64,000 nt of DNA from Lotus japonicus (taxonomy: Eukaryota > Streptophyta > Magnoliopsida > Fabales > Fabaceae). This document shows positions 46,127 to 57,508 of the stretch, in pieces. Location: positions 22,024,150-22,088,149 of the forward strand of contig NC_080042.1 of NCBI RefSeq assembly GCF_012489685.1. The letters are read 5' to 3'. The translations under genes were made by a program, and so were the position numbers. The stretch's first letter is position 1, and each line of letters opens with the position of its first letter. Under the pieces are notes generated by a model, which saw only the letters and a program-made list of their open reading frames with translations, did not search any database and was not told the origin of the DNA.

Positions 46127-48061
46127 CTAAATCTTCCTTGCCTTCACATCAGCACAATTGTTCTCACAACCTTCATCATCATCCTTAGAAGATCCCTCAA
46201 CAGACAACCTTTTGCATGGTAACAAAGATTTTCCAATAATAGAATTAGAGGCCTCACTTCCACCTTCTGTACTTACAAAATGTTGAACAACATCTTCGGT
46301 TTTATCAAATTCAAAAGCTAAACCCCCACAAGAAATATTTGCCTGCATTCACCAAAGAATATAAAAACTTAAACTAACATACAGATAATTAAAAACACCA
46401 ACTGCACTTTAGATTTCATACTAATCAATCAGCATACCTTTTTTCACAAAAAGAAGAAGCTTCATATGCTTCCCATATGTCATAGAAATTAAACACTATG
46501 GACCTGCCGAAATCACACACTTCATAAACATTGCAATAGTTTTCATCGACATTAAGACAGAGTCCATTATGTCCTATTGGTTCATAGAAAGAACACACAT
46601 AATCCAAATCCTTCAAGTCCTAAACATCCAAACACCTCAATCAATTAGTGCATCAAACAAACAAACTTCAAATGACAAGACTATACCCAAATCTAGATTT
46701 AACAATCCATTTTCCACCAGCAAAATACCTGAATTGGATATATCACTCTAATTTCATCAATCTTTGGATACGAAGAATTCAGAAAAGATAGATCACCCAC
46801 AGGTCCACCAACATCTATACCACTTGCAAGAATCCTATAAAAATATGGTTGAATACATTAATCAGTATTTTCAAATAAAATAAAATAAAATTATTTACAT
46901 TTGATTAATCAAATCAAAAACTTGTTTGCATACCTGTTCTTAAACGATATAACTTCGTCAATATCAGCATTTAAGCTAATTTTAGCAGCAGGTATCAATG
47001 TCTGAAGCAAATTTGCACCTACAGCGAGTAAAAAATTTATGCACCAATTGACCAACCATCTATATCTCAAAATAAGCATAAATTAAATACAAAGCCATGA
47101 AAGAAACTGGTGTTCAAACAATCAACAAACCAGTTAAACTTACGTCTGCATTTCTTAATCTTGGCATATTGGACAACAACCACAGGCTTCTCATTGGTAT
47201 GAATCAATAAATATTCAGTCACAATCCTCACACAGTCCCCAAGCACAAGAAATACAACTTTACCCCTATTAGAAATGTTATAAATTAGATGATACCAACA
47301 CTTAACTAAACTAATTTTTAACATACAATTAGAAAGACTCTCTCAATAATCCCAAATATTAGAGAAATTACTTCTGATCAGATAACTCCATCATAATCAT
47401 CTTCATTTCTTCCAATCCACCTAATTGAATTCTCTGAGTAGAAATAGCAGTTAACAACCCCACCATATCTGACATCAATAATCATAAAAATAAAATTACA
47501 ACCAAAATAAAACAATTCTGCAAGTTATAAACATGAAAATCATGCAAATCAAGTAGTTAACTTACCAACTAAAAAATCAGTTTGAATTTCAGGACAATTA
47601 AGATCTTCAGAAGATCTAAGTGACAATCCTGACATTGGAATTAAATTGCAGTCCGACTCAATAACCTTCGTTTTCCCACTAAATAATAACCTATACGCAT
47701 GCTTAGTAGCACGGAATGATCCTTTAGCAGGCAAAACAATCAAAAAGGATATCTCATACACACTGCCTTCAACAAATTGGTGAGCCCACTTACGGAACAT
47801 GGCCTTCCCTAAAGATGCTTGTATTTTATCTCCCTAATTAAAATAGAGGTTAGACAATATTATTCAACTCTAATAGCTGAATAGTAAAATATGAAAAAGC
47901 TAAATTATACATACATTTTGGTCCATAAAAACCATCTCCAAAGTAGATGGTGCTTCATTTATAAGAACAGCAGGTAAAAACCACCTACGAATAACTCTCA
48001 CTTTTATTTTCCATTTGGAGCTCGGTGGGCAGAGGTCAACCACTCTATCAAATGCATTCAT
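46127..48061 (-). CDS. RPA70-like gene B (short form)
   Basis: About eight exons on the minus strand. Exon 1 from ATG 48061 encodes MNAFDRVVDLCPPSSKW and MVFMDQN, the start of OB fold DBD-A. Exon 2 (about 47564-47834) has GKAMFRKWAHQFVEG. Exon 3 is near 47374-47470. Exon 4 (near 47150-47275) has LGDCVRIVTEYLL and VVQYAKIKK. The remaining exons (46940-47018, 46720-46835, 46432-46620, 46127-46348) lack the zinc ribbon exon present in genes A and C; the C-terminal half is divergent. TATA-like TATAAG at 48146-48151 lies about 90 bases upstream. All exons looked open, but the joins were made by eye. Confidence 0.72.
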
Positions 48062-48391
48062 AATTCCCAGAAAATTAAACAAAATAGGATTTCAAATGGT
48101 AATATGATAAAAATGAGGATCTCACTTGTCTGCCATTGACACCAGCTTATAAACGACTTTCTTAAACTCTTTCCATTAAAGTTAAATTGCTAGAAAAAGT
48201 AATTTTAAATAGAAAAACAACTTTTTCTGACTAAAAGGAGATACACAATTTCAAATGATCCAATATAGAAAGACCAAAAATAAATTTTGCACTGAGTGTC
48301 ACTTGACTACTCACCTTTAGCAGTACCAACCTATAAAACAATTTTCCATACAAGAAAAAGGTAACCCATGGCAGAAATGTCACAGTTAAGT
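48062..48391. other. Upstream region of RPA gene B
   Basis: It contains the TATA-like box at 48146-48151 and no gene. It is cut on the right by SIRE copy E. Confidence 0.5.
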
Positions 48392-48868
48392 ACAATATGA
48401 TGTGAACAATTATGGTACTCTAACGTGTTTGTCTGAGTGTGCTATTTACAGGCTCTGAGCTTGATTCTGTCTCACACAAATCAGAAGCACTGTGCATAAA
48501 GAGTGACCCAAGCAACGCTTTCGCATTCGCCATGTTCACTCTGAACAGTGGAAAAGCTTCAGAAAATCTGAAGTCTTACAAACTCTGATATGGACTCAGT
48601 CACCAGAAGTTCTGGAGATCCAGAAGATCTGGCAACCAAAAGACTCTGAAGACTCAGAAGCTCTGATGGTGTAGAAGACTCTAACAATCCAAACTCTGAA
48701 GAGTTCTCTGATGTCCAGAAGCAAGAAACTCTGAAGACCATGTACTTCCCTCTGAGCTCAGAATCAGAAGCTACAACGGTCAGAGGATCTGTGCTTTCCC
48801 TCTGACTCTGATCAATCAGCTTCACAACTTCCTATACGAAGCGCTCCCCTGATCAGAAGTCTACAAAA

Positions 48869-50150
48869 TGGGTGTTCAGAAACAAGTTGAATGAGAAAGG
48901 AGATGTAGTCAGAAACAAGGCAATGCTAGTTGCTCAAGGCTACAGCCAGCAGGAAGGAATAGACTACACAGAAACATTTGCTCCAGTAGCAAGACTAGAA
49001 GCAATCAGACTGTTGATCTCTTTCTCAGTGAATCATAACATAGTTCTTCATCAGATGGATGTGAAGAGTGCCTTCCTAAATGGTTATATTTCATAGGAAG
49101 TCTACGTTCATCAACCCCCAGGTTTTGAAGATGAGAAGAAGCCAGACCATGTGTTCAAATTGAAGAAGTCACTCTATGGTCTGAAGTAAGCTCCCAGGGC
49201 ATGGTATGAGAGACTCAGCTCATTCCTTCTGGACAATGAGTTTGTAAGGGGTAAAGTACATACAACTCTCTTTTGCAAAACTTATAAAGATGATATCTTA
49301 ATTGTGCAAATCTATGTTGATGATATTATATTCGGTTTTGCTAATCAATCTCTATGCAAAGAATTTTCTAAGATGATGCAGGCTGAATTTGAGATGAGTA
49401 CGATGGGAGAACTCAAGTACTTTCTGGGAATACAAGTTGATCAAACACCAGAAGGAACATATATCCATCAGAGCAAGTACACTAAAGAACTTCTGAAGAA
49501 GTTCAATATGCTGGAATCTACAATGGCCAAGACTCCAATGCATCCTACATGCATTCTGGAGAAAGAAGATGAAAGTGGTGGTAAAGTATGTCAGAAGCTC
49601 TATCGTGGTATGATAGGTTCACTTCTATACTTAACTGCATCTAGGCCAGATATATTATTTAGTGTTCACTTATGTGCTCGTTTCAGGTTATTGTGATGCT
49701 GATTATGCTGGAGATAGAACAGAGAGAAAAGGCACTTCTGGAAATTGTCAATTTCTGGGAAGCAATTTAGTCTCATGGGCAAGCAAGAGGCAATCAACAA
49801 TTGCTCTATCAACTGCAGAGGCAGAATATATCTCAGCAGCAATATGCAGCACCCAGATGCTCTGGATGAAACATCAGCTGGAAGACTATCAGATCCTTGA
49901 GAGCAATATCCCAATCTATTGTGATAACACTGCTGCAATATCATTGAGTAAGAATCCTATCTTACATTCAAGGGCAAAGCACATTGAGGTAAAGTATCAC
50001 TTTATTAGAGATTATGTACAGAAGGGCGTACTTCTTCTGAAGTTTATTGATACTCACCATCAATGGGCAGATATCTTTACAAAGCCCTTAGCAGAGGATA
50101 GATTTAATTTTATTCTGAAAAATCTGAATATGGACTTTTGTCCAGAGTGA
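48869..50150 (+). pseudogene. copia pol remnant (RT and RNase H) in copy E
   Basis: From [13 protein letters not shown] codons the RT frame runs in phase to about 49690, with two nonsense codons (TAG 49094-49096 after NGYIS, TAA 49187-49189 in SLYGLK-APRAW). It includes IYVDDIIFG and MGELKYFLGIQ. At about 49684 a deletion, sharing a short TTTCAG match on both sides in copy A, removes ~35 codons and shifts the frame into the RNase H part (GYCDADYAGD, TAEAEY, CDNTAA, WADIFTK) at 49685-50150. It retains the 16 bases missing from copia A. Confidence 0.9.
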
Positions 50151-50437
50151 AGATCGATCAGAACCTCTGACTATGATACTTCTTGATCAGAAGATGTCTA
50201 GTCCAGAAGGTAACTCCATCAGAGTGTATGTACCCATTGGTGCTGACTCTGAAGCTAAGACAGTAACACGTGTGTCAGTATCTCTGATGCATAGTTCCTT
50301 GTGCCCGTGTGACAGTCTGTCATGATGTGTGTACATGTGCTTCTCTCCTGTGTGTGATACGTGTATTTACTGTTACTATCATGTCTTTAATTTTTAACCG
50401 TTGATCTTAAAATGCTTTTTGAATCAACAACTGTTAT

Positions 50438-53400
50438 TTGACAAAACCCACTATACACACACGATCTCCTACACTTTCGGTTTTTACTCTCTCTCTTCTT
50501 TTTTTTCAAAAACCGCTTACCCACGATCTCTCTCTCGCTCTCTATTCATCTTTAACCTTCATCTTCTACCCAAAACCTTCAACCGCTCCAACAATGGTGA
50601 GACAAACCAGAAATGAAGCCGCTGAAGCAACAAGTTTCCCTCACCTGGTTGTGGGTCAAGCTACAGGCCAAATGGGTCCTGAAGCTCCTGATCAAGGTCA
50701 AGAGCAAGTAATTCCGATTGCAGAACGGGGCTGTGCCGTTCATTGTGTGTATGCTCCTGAAGAACTTCAAGTACTGGCAGAATGGAGATTCGACCTAGAC
50801 AATCTTGCTGCAAATGGGTATGACATTCGTCCTGAAGTCCGTGTTCAAGGCTGGGAAAATTACTTCAACAGGCTTCGAGGACCGGTGTATGACAAATTGG
50901 TCAAGGAATTCTGGAAACACGCTGACTGCGATGACACTCAGGTGGTATCCCACATTCTTGGAAGGAGGATCATAGTTACAGAGAAATCATTCGTGAACCT
51001 ACTGGGTGCAGAGTCTGCACATGGGTATCGATTTCAACTCACTGAATCGAAGCTGAAACCCAAAACGAAGGATATGACCAACAAGGCCCTGTACACCACA
51101 TACAAACCGGGCAAGACTGATTACAAGGTGCTGGACCTTCATCTCAAGCTCAGAATCTGGCACAAGATTCTGCTCAACTGTATCAACCAGAGACCAAAGG
51201 GCAGTTCCCCAGATTACATCAACTTCAGCCAGAAGGCGATGTTATTTTTCATTCAAGACAAGCAGAAGATCTGCCTTCCCTTCTTCCTGTTCTCTTACTT
51301 GAAGGAGTGTATCAAGAAGTCCAGAACTACTGCCTCCATCAAATCAGCAATCAAGTATATCCCTTTTGGGAGATTGCTATCAGATCTCTTCATTGAGAGC
51401 AAGCTTGTGCAAGATCTGGTCAACGCTGGATGCATAGAGGATCTGACCACCATTGTCAGTGATGTCTTCACTGCCAATTCTCTAAGGAAGATGGGTCTGG
51501 TCAAGAAGAAAATCGCCCCAGCTCATGAAGACACATCTTCTGAAATCAGAAAGAGAAGGGTGCCTCTGAATGACTACCCTCTGTGGACACAGGCAGACAA
51601 CCCAGAAGCTATTAGGTGCTATGTTGAAGACCTAAGGGCTCAAGGCTTTGAAATTGATCTAGATGAATTCTTCCGAAGACTGCCGCCAGCTCCAGAGTTT
51701 GACTCTTCTCCCAAGAGGAAAGTTCAGAGGAAGATGGTCTTAGAAGAATCCGCTGAGGAATCTGATGGCTCTCAAAAGAAGAAGAATAAGGCTGACCAGC
51801 CAAAGAGGAAACATGATGAAACCATCAAGCCTGATGCTGGTGGTGATGATAACGTTGGTCCTAAGAAAAAGAAGAAACAAGTCAAACTTGTGGTGAAGCC
51901 TACAAATGTGGAACCTGCTGCTCAAGTCATCAGAAGGATTGAGACTCCTGTCAGAGTGACTCGGTCTTCAGCACGATCATCAAGTAAGTCTGTTATTGCT
52001 TCTGATGATGATTTAGATACATTTGATGCACTCCCCATCTCTGCTATGCTGAAACATTCCTCCAACCCACTCACTCCTATCCTAGAGTCCCAACCAGCCA
52101 CACAAACCACTTCACCACCCAATTCACCAAGGTCTTAATTTTTCCAACCTTCTCCAAATGAAGCACCTCTCTGGAATATGCTTCAGAACCAACCTACCGG
52201 ACCCTCTGATCCAACCTCACCTATTACCATCCAATACAACCCATTAACTTCTGAAGCCATCATCCCTGACCAACCAGAACTTAACCAACCAGAACCTGGA
52301 CCTAGAACTTCTGATCACTCTGTCCCCAGAGCATCAGAACGTCTGGTTGCCAGAACCACTGATACAGATTCATCTACTGCCTATACACCTGTATCATTCC
52401 CAATCAATGTTGCTGACTCCTCCCCTTCCAACAACTCTGAATCCAATCGTAAATTCATGGAGGTCAGAAAAGAAAAGGTGTCTAGCCTAGAATAATACTA
52501 CCTCACCTGTCCAAGCCCTAGGAGATATCCTGGCCCTAGACCTGAACGTCTAGTTGACCCAGATGAACCTATCTTGGCCAATCCTTTACATGAGGCAAAC
52601 CCTTTAGCTCAACAGGCTCAACCTGACCCTATCCAACAAGAGCCAGTTCAACCAGACCCAGAACAATCTGTGTCTCACCACTCTTCGGTTAGATCACCCA
52701 ATCCTCTGGTTGAAACCTCTGAACCTCACCTTGATGCCTCTGAACAACATGTTCAAAAATTTAACATTGGCTCTCCTCAAGGTGTTTCTGAGGCACACAG
52801 CAGCAATCACCCAAGCTCTCCAGAACAATACCTCTCCATAGTTTCCTACACTCACCTCAGACCCACCTCTCTCTCCGAGTGCATCAATGTGTTTAATCAA
52901 GAAGCTTCTTTGATGCTACGCAACGTGCAAGGTCACACTGACCTGAGTGAGAATCCTGACTCTGTTGCTGAGGAATGGGATAATCTGAGTACTTGGTTAG
53001 TTGCTCAGGTCCCTGCTATGATGAGTCATCTCATTGCTGAAAGGGATCAGAGGATAGCAGCTGCTAAGCAGAGGTTTGCCAGAAGAGTGGCTCTTCATGA
53101 ACAACAACTGAGTCATAAGCTTCTTGAAGCTATTGAAGAGGCCAGAAGAAAGAAAGAACAAGCAGAAGAAGTTGCACGTCAAGCAGCAGCTCAAGCTGAA
53201 CAAGCTCGGTTAGAGGCAGAAAGACTTGAAGCTGAAGCTGAAGCACTTAGATGCCAAGCACTTGCACCAGTGGTTTTTACTCCTGTTGCTTCTGCTTCAA
53301 ATCCAGCTCCTCAAGCTGCTCAGAATGTTCCTTCCAGTTCTACACAATCAAGCTCGTCTAGACTCGACATCATGGAACAACGTCTTGATATTCATGAGTC

Positions 53401-53461
53401 CATGCTGATTGACATGAAGCGAATGATGATGGAACTTCTGCGTCGCACTGATAAACCTTAG
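50438..53461 (+). pseudogene. Env-like ORF of copy E, two nonsense codons
   Basis: The frame is continuous for about 1007 codons and aligns along its length with 2354-5359. Only two stops interrupt it: TAA at 52136-52138 (after NSPRS) and TAA at 52493-52495 (after VSSLE). The shared Met is at 50594 (MVRQTR). The same domains are present: EWRFDLDNLAANGYD, FWKHADCDDTQVVSHILGR, Lys-rich KKKKKQVKLVVK, Pro/Ser-rich linker, and C-terminal coiled coil ending MELLRRTDKP. Absence of frameshifts over 3 kb, against a battered pol, is notable. Confidence 0.88.
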
Positions 53462-53561
53462 CTTTAGGATCTCTTCGTTTTTCCCTCTTAATTTTGTTTG
53501 ATTTTAACTTCTGTTTAATTTTTAGTTCTTTTTTTATTTTGCTTTGTTCGTTTGTGATTAT

Positions 53562-53564
53562 ATA

Positions 53565-53611
<47 letters not shown>
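53562..53611. repeat. (TA)n microsatellite
   Basis: About 25 TA units, just after the env-like ORF of copy E. A shorter run lies at the same place in fragment C (about 38855-38868). Confidence 0.95.
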
Positions 53612-53615
<4 letters not shown>

Positions 53616-53696
53616 CACTCTGTGCTTGCAAAATATTTTCTTTATTCATAATCATCATATGTTTACATCATACATTTTCTTTTTCTAAAGTCTAGA

Positions 53697-53935
53697 ATGG
53701 AGGATCCCTCCTCATTCTTCTGCACTCCTAGCGCTGCTCTGACCTCTTCTTCTCCAGACGATCCAGTGAATACTGGATGTTGTTGAGACTGTCTTTTAGC
53801 TCATCCCTCTCCAGAGTTTCTTCTGAAGTCTTGAGCTTCTTTTCTATGATTTCTTTCTCTTCCAGCAGCTTCAGTTCAAACTGGCTGAGCTCTTGTACTT
53901 CCTCCACAAAGGCAAGGAATTCCTCTAACGACTCT
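53697..53935 (-). pseudogene. Antisense coiled-coil gene remnant (copy E)
   Basis: The C-terminal ~80 residues of the antisense protein remain (RRMRRDPPF end, QYSLDRLEKKRSEQR), with an in-frame TAG where other copies have CAG. The N-terminal half and promoter are replaced by an LTR fragment at about 53936. Confidence 0.8.
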
Positions 53936-54120
53936 GACGACTCAGAAGCTCTGATGGTGTAGAAGACTCTGACAATCCAGACTCTGAAGAGTGAAGGTTC
54001 TGATGTTCAGAAGCAAGAAACTCGGAAGACCATGTACTTCCCTCTGAGTTCAGAATCAGAAGATACAACGGTCAGAGGATCTGTGCTTTCCCTCTGACTC
54101 TGATCAATCAGCTTCACAAT

Positions 54121-54491
54121 GTAAATATATTGTATTTTAACCAATTAAACATTAAACATTATTTCTAATTATAATGTTCTTCTATTGTACACTAACCAAA
54201 TATAGAAAATATAAAAAGTCACAAAGAATACACAACAACATATTTCATTAATTAACAACTGCAACATAGTTGCAAACTAGTGCAAGTTACATAACCATAG
54301 TACTTAGTAACATACTTAGTAACATACTTAACCACAACAGCAAACTCCTATTTTACAATAGGCCATAACTCCCAAAATATACCCATGCCATTATCATCAC
54401 ACATACCACAAAAGAGAAACCACCAAACTGCTAGATGACCCATAGATCAAAAGAAGCACACTACACTGGTTATTATTTCATACTAATATAA
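54121..54491. other. 3' flank of RPA gene C
   Basis: AT-rich, with no gene. It contains a short direct repeat CATACTTAGTAA near 54305-54330. Confidence 0.5.
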
Positions 54492-56977
54492 CTACTTCTT
54501 CTCCACTTTGACATTCTTCATCTTCAGTTTAGGAACAGTTGGAGGTTTCTTACAATCTTCATCAGCCTTCCTCTTGAAAATGTTAGCAGAGCTTCCCACA
54601 TATGAAGGATCACTACCAAGAGAAGGGGTTAGAACCTCAGGGGATAAAACCACACAGGACTCAGAGGGGTCCTCAACTGCTACCTTATCTCCAGCAGAAT
54701 TAACAACAGTCAAAGGAGTGGGGCATCTAGCCTAAACATCATCAAAATATATCATCAGTCAGAAATCAATTCCAAATTCCAAATAAACACAAGAAAACCC
54801 ATTGAAAACAAAATTAATCTATTCAGTGGTTTACCAAATTTGAAGTCTGGACAGCAGAAATTGCCTTAAAGGCTTCTATAATAGAAGGATCATCACAAAT
54901 ACGCTTCACACAATAAGAGTCATCAAACTGGAAAAAATTATTAGATTTCTTCTCCACCTTAAACAGCAATTCTTTCCCTACCAATTGTTCTTCCATCAAG
55001 GGAGTAATCTCAGCAGATTTAGGATCCTACAATAATAAAATGAAATTCATTCATTATACACAAGAACAAAATATATTAAAATAAGCATTCACATCTGCCA
55101 CAAATTGTGTTCCATGTTATTATTTACTTGCGGGTTATCTAATCTGACAAAAATAAAATGGATACCTTCAAATTTCCCAACATATCCTTGAAAGACTTCT
55201 TAATGAGATGATGAGCATCAGAGTCAAACAACAGAAAATTTCCAGAATCAGTGCCATCAAACACCTCAAGCTTAATCTTGTATCTACAAAGCAAAAAATT
55301 GGTTACTAAAAATATCAAAAATTCAATTAAAGTTAACACTATTCATATTTCAGGTCACAAGAACAGCACCTTGCAGAAACATCCATAACATGCTTACAGC
55401 AACCGGGGCAGAAATATAATCCATCATCAAAAGTCACAGCTTTGTGACACTTGCATGCAAAATACCACCATGGATCATCTTGCAACAAACCAACCACAGT
55501 TCCATAAACAATAAACAATCCATCCTGCAAACAAACCAGAGAAATAACCCTATTAACTTTGCACAACCAATAACCTTAAATCTGGAAAACAAAAATAGAA
55601 AAATACCTCAGTAGTTTCATTCAAAGCACATATAGTTTTCTGAGGATAGTTGTTCATAAAATCTTCAAAAATTGGAACAGAAGGATTAGGAGAAATAATA
55701 TGCCCCACAGGTTGATTGGCCTGCATATTAAGGCCAGATATGCTACAATAAAACAAAAGACAAATCAGAAAATTCAAAAAAAAGTCAACCTAAAAATTAC
55801 AAATAACAAACATCTCAAAACTAACCGGTCCATCAAAGATTCAGCTTCAGCAACCTCAGGATTAAAGATAATCCTCGATGCTTTCATTACATTCTGAAGA
55901 ACATTCTTACCTATAATAAAAACAACAGAAATTAAGTGGAAATCCAATATGATTATCATTCCTTGTATAAATAAAAAAGTACCTCTAAATGACTTAAGCT
56001 TTGCAAGCTGGAGAACCACAACAGGCTTTTCCAAAGGATTAGAACTAAGGTAGTCCAATACAATCTGAACATACTCTCCAAAAAGGGCACACTCCAGTTT
56101 TCCTCTGTTAAAAAATAAAATATACACACATATAAATACAAAATAGTAACAGGAAATAACTTACAACAGAAGGCTGAAGCAAATATTCAAATCCTTCTTA
56201 AATAAAGATAGGCCATACTTGTCATCACTAATTTCAAGCAACATCATATTTGTAACAATGTCATCCTTGACATAAGTCCTTTCCTCAGAGGTAGCTGTCA
56301 ACAAACCAATCATATCTACATCGAAATATTTGGATGAGAAAATTTCAAACAAAATCTATAGCCTAGGCTCATTGTTAAAAAACACCCACCAACTAAGTAT
56401 TCCGTCTGGAAGCCATCATCATTAAGTTGAGCAGAATCCTTCAGAGAAAATCCCCACCTTGGGATAATGCTACTCTCAGCTGGAATGATCTTAGTTTTAG
56501 GATTAAAAAGAATCCTAAAAGCATGATCAGTAGGTCGATAGGCACCCAAATTGGGGATCAAGTGAAAAAATGTAATGATATAAACATTTCCTTCCACGAA
56601 CTGTTCACCCCACTTCCTAAACATGAGCTTCCTCACAGTTGCTTGGATTTTTCCACCCTAAAATGACACATAATATTACATTATTATCTGAAGTACAATC
56701 AAATAACAAAATCAATCTAAGGGACATGAAGAAAAATTAACATACATATTCAGCAAAAAAATCACAATATCACAATACTAACAATAAAAAAAAACAAAGC
56801 GTAAAAGAACATCACACATACATGTTGATCCAGTAAAATCAACTCCATTGAAGCAGGTTTGTTTTCCCCAGCAAACCCATCAGCAATCCATAGTCGAACA
56901 ACTCTCACTTTGATCCTCCAATTGTGATTTGGAGGGCACAGGGTCACAACGGGATCAATTGCAACAGACGATGCCAT
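54492..56977 (-). CDS. RPA70-like gene C, apparently intact
   Basis: Ten exons on the minus strand encode a replication protein A large-subunit homolog of roughly 500 residues, a single-strand DNA binding protein that could serve Helitron rolling-circle replication. Exon 1 (56822-56977) starts MASSVAIDPVVTLCPPNHNW. Exon 2 (56390-56657) has KLMFRKWGEQFVEGNVY. Exon 3 is 56219-56315. Exon 4 (55983-56104) has VVLQLAKLKSFRG. Then come exons near 55826-55911, 55607-55745, a zinc ribbon exon near 55370-55524 (ACKCHKAV, YFCPGC), 55165-55285, 54837-55028 and 54492-54733 with a basic tail (KMKNVKVEKK). GT-AG borders are present where checked and I found no stop within the exons. TATAAAA is at 57075-57081. 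Confidence 0.8.
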
Positions 56978-57074
56978 CAAAAACCAAAAACGAATTACCA
57001 ATTTAAAGACACAAATTTTTGTTCTCAGAATAATGTTGAACGTTTATGCCTGATATCCATTCAACACCAGTCCC

Positions 57075-57081
57075 TTTTATA
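57075..57081 (-). promoter_or_regulatory. TATA box of RPA gene C
   Basis: The minus strand reads TATAAAA about 100 bases upstream of the ATG, similar in placement to the boxes of genes A and B. Confidence 0.55.
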
Positions 57082-57152
57082 CCCATAATCAAAAGCAAAT
57101 GAACCCCATAAAAGTTTTTTTCTCACAAAACATTAAAAAAGTTTTCCAAAAA

Positions 57153-57318
57153 GTTAACACCAACAAAAAGGTAAATGACAAAGATTTCCTCTAAAAGGTT
57201 CAGCAAAAAATCACTGATCACTTTTCAACCTTTTGGTTAACACCAACAAAAAGGTAAATGACAAAAATTTCCTCTAAAAGGTTCAGCAAAAAATCACTGA
57301 TCACTTTTCAACCTTTTG
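57153..57318. repeat. 83-bp tandem duplication
   Basis: Two nearly identical units starting GTTAACACCAACAAAAAGG at 57153 and 57236. They lie upstream of the RPA gene C TATA box. Confidence 0.9.
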
Positions 57319-57366
57319 GCCGATTTAAAAGAAAGTCTACAAACACCTAACGAACAAAACAAGTTC

Positions 57367-57508
57367 AGCCATTTTACGACGTTGTACTGTGAAAGCGACC
57401 TGTCCTTTCACCGGTTGACTTGAGATCAAGGAGCTTCAGATGAACGTTGGTGAAGCTTCTGATCATCCTCGTATTGAAGCTTGGATTCTTCTGACCTTGC
57501 AACTTCTG
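57367..57508 (-). mobile_element. Older SIRE-like LTR fragment, left part
   Basis: CTTCAGA/TTCTGA-rich sequence of the SIRE LTR type is interrupted by the solo LTR at 57509 and resumes at 60498. It is diverged from the copia A LTR. Confidence 0.5.

Larger units (their letters stand above)
48392..54120 (+). mobile_element. SIRE-type copy E, decayed, plus strand
   Basis: Order on the plus strand: partial LTR (48392-48868), pol remnant (48869-50150), env-like ORF (50438-53461), a (TA)n run, antisense-gene remnant (53697-53935), partial LTR (53938-54120). Gag, protease and integrase are missing, the 5' LTR is fused directly to RT, and the 3' untranslated region and PPT are lost at a junction inside the antisense gene. 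Internal deletions explain this layout. It lies between RPA genes B and C. Confidence 0.88.
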
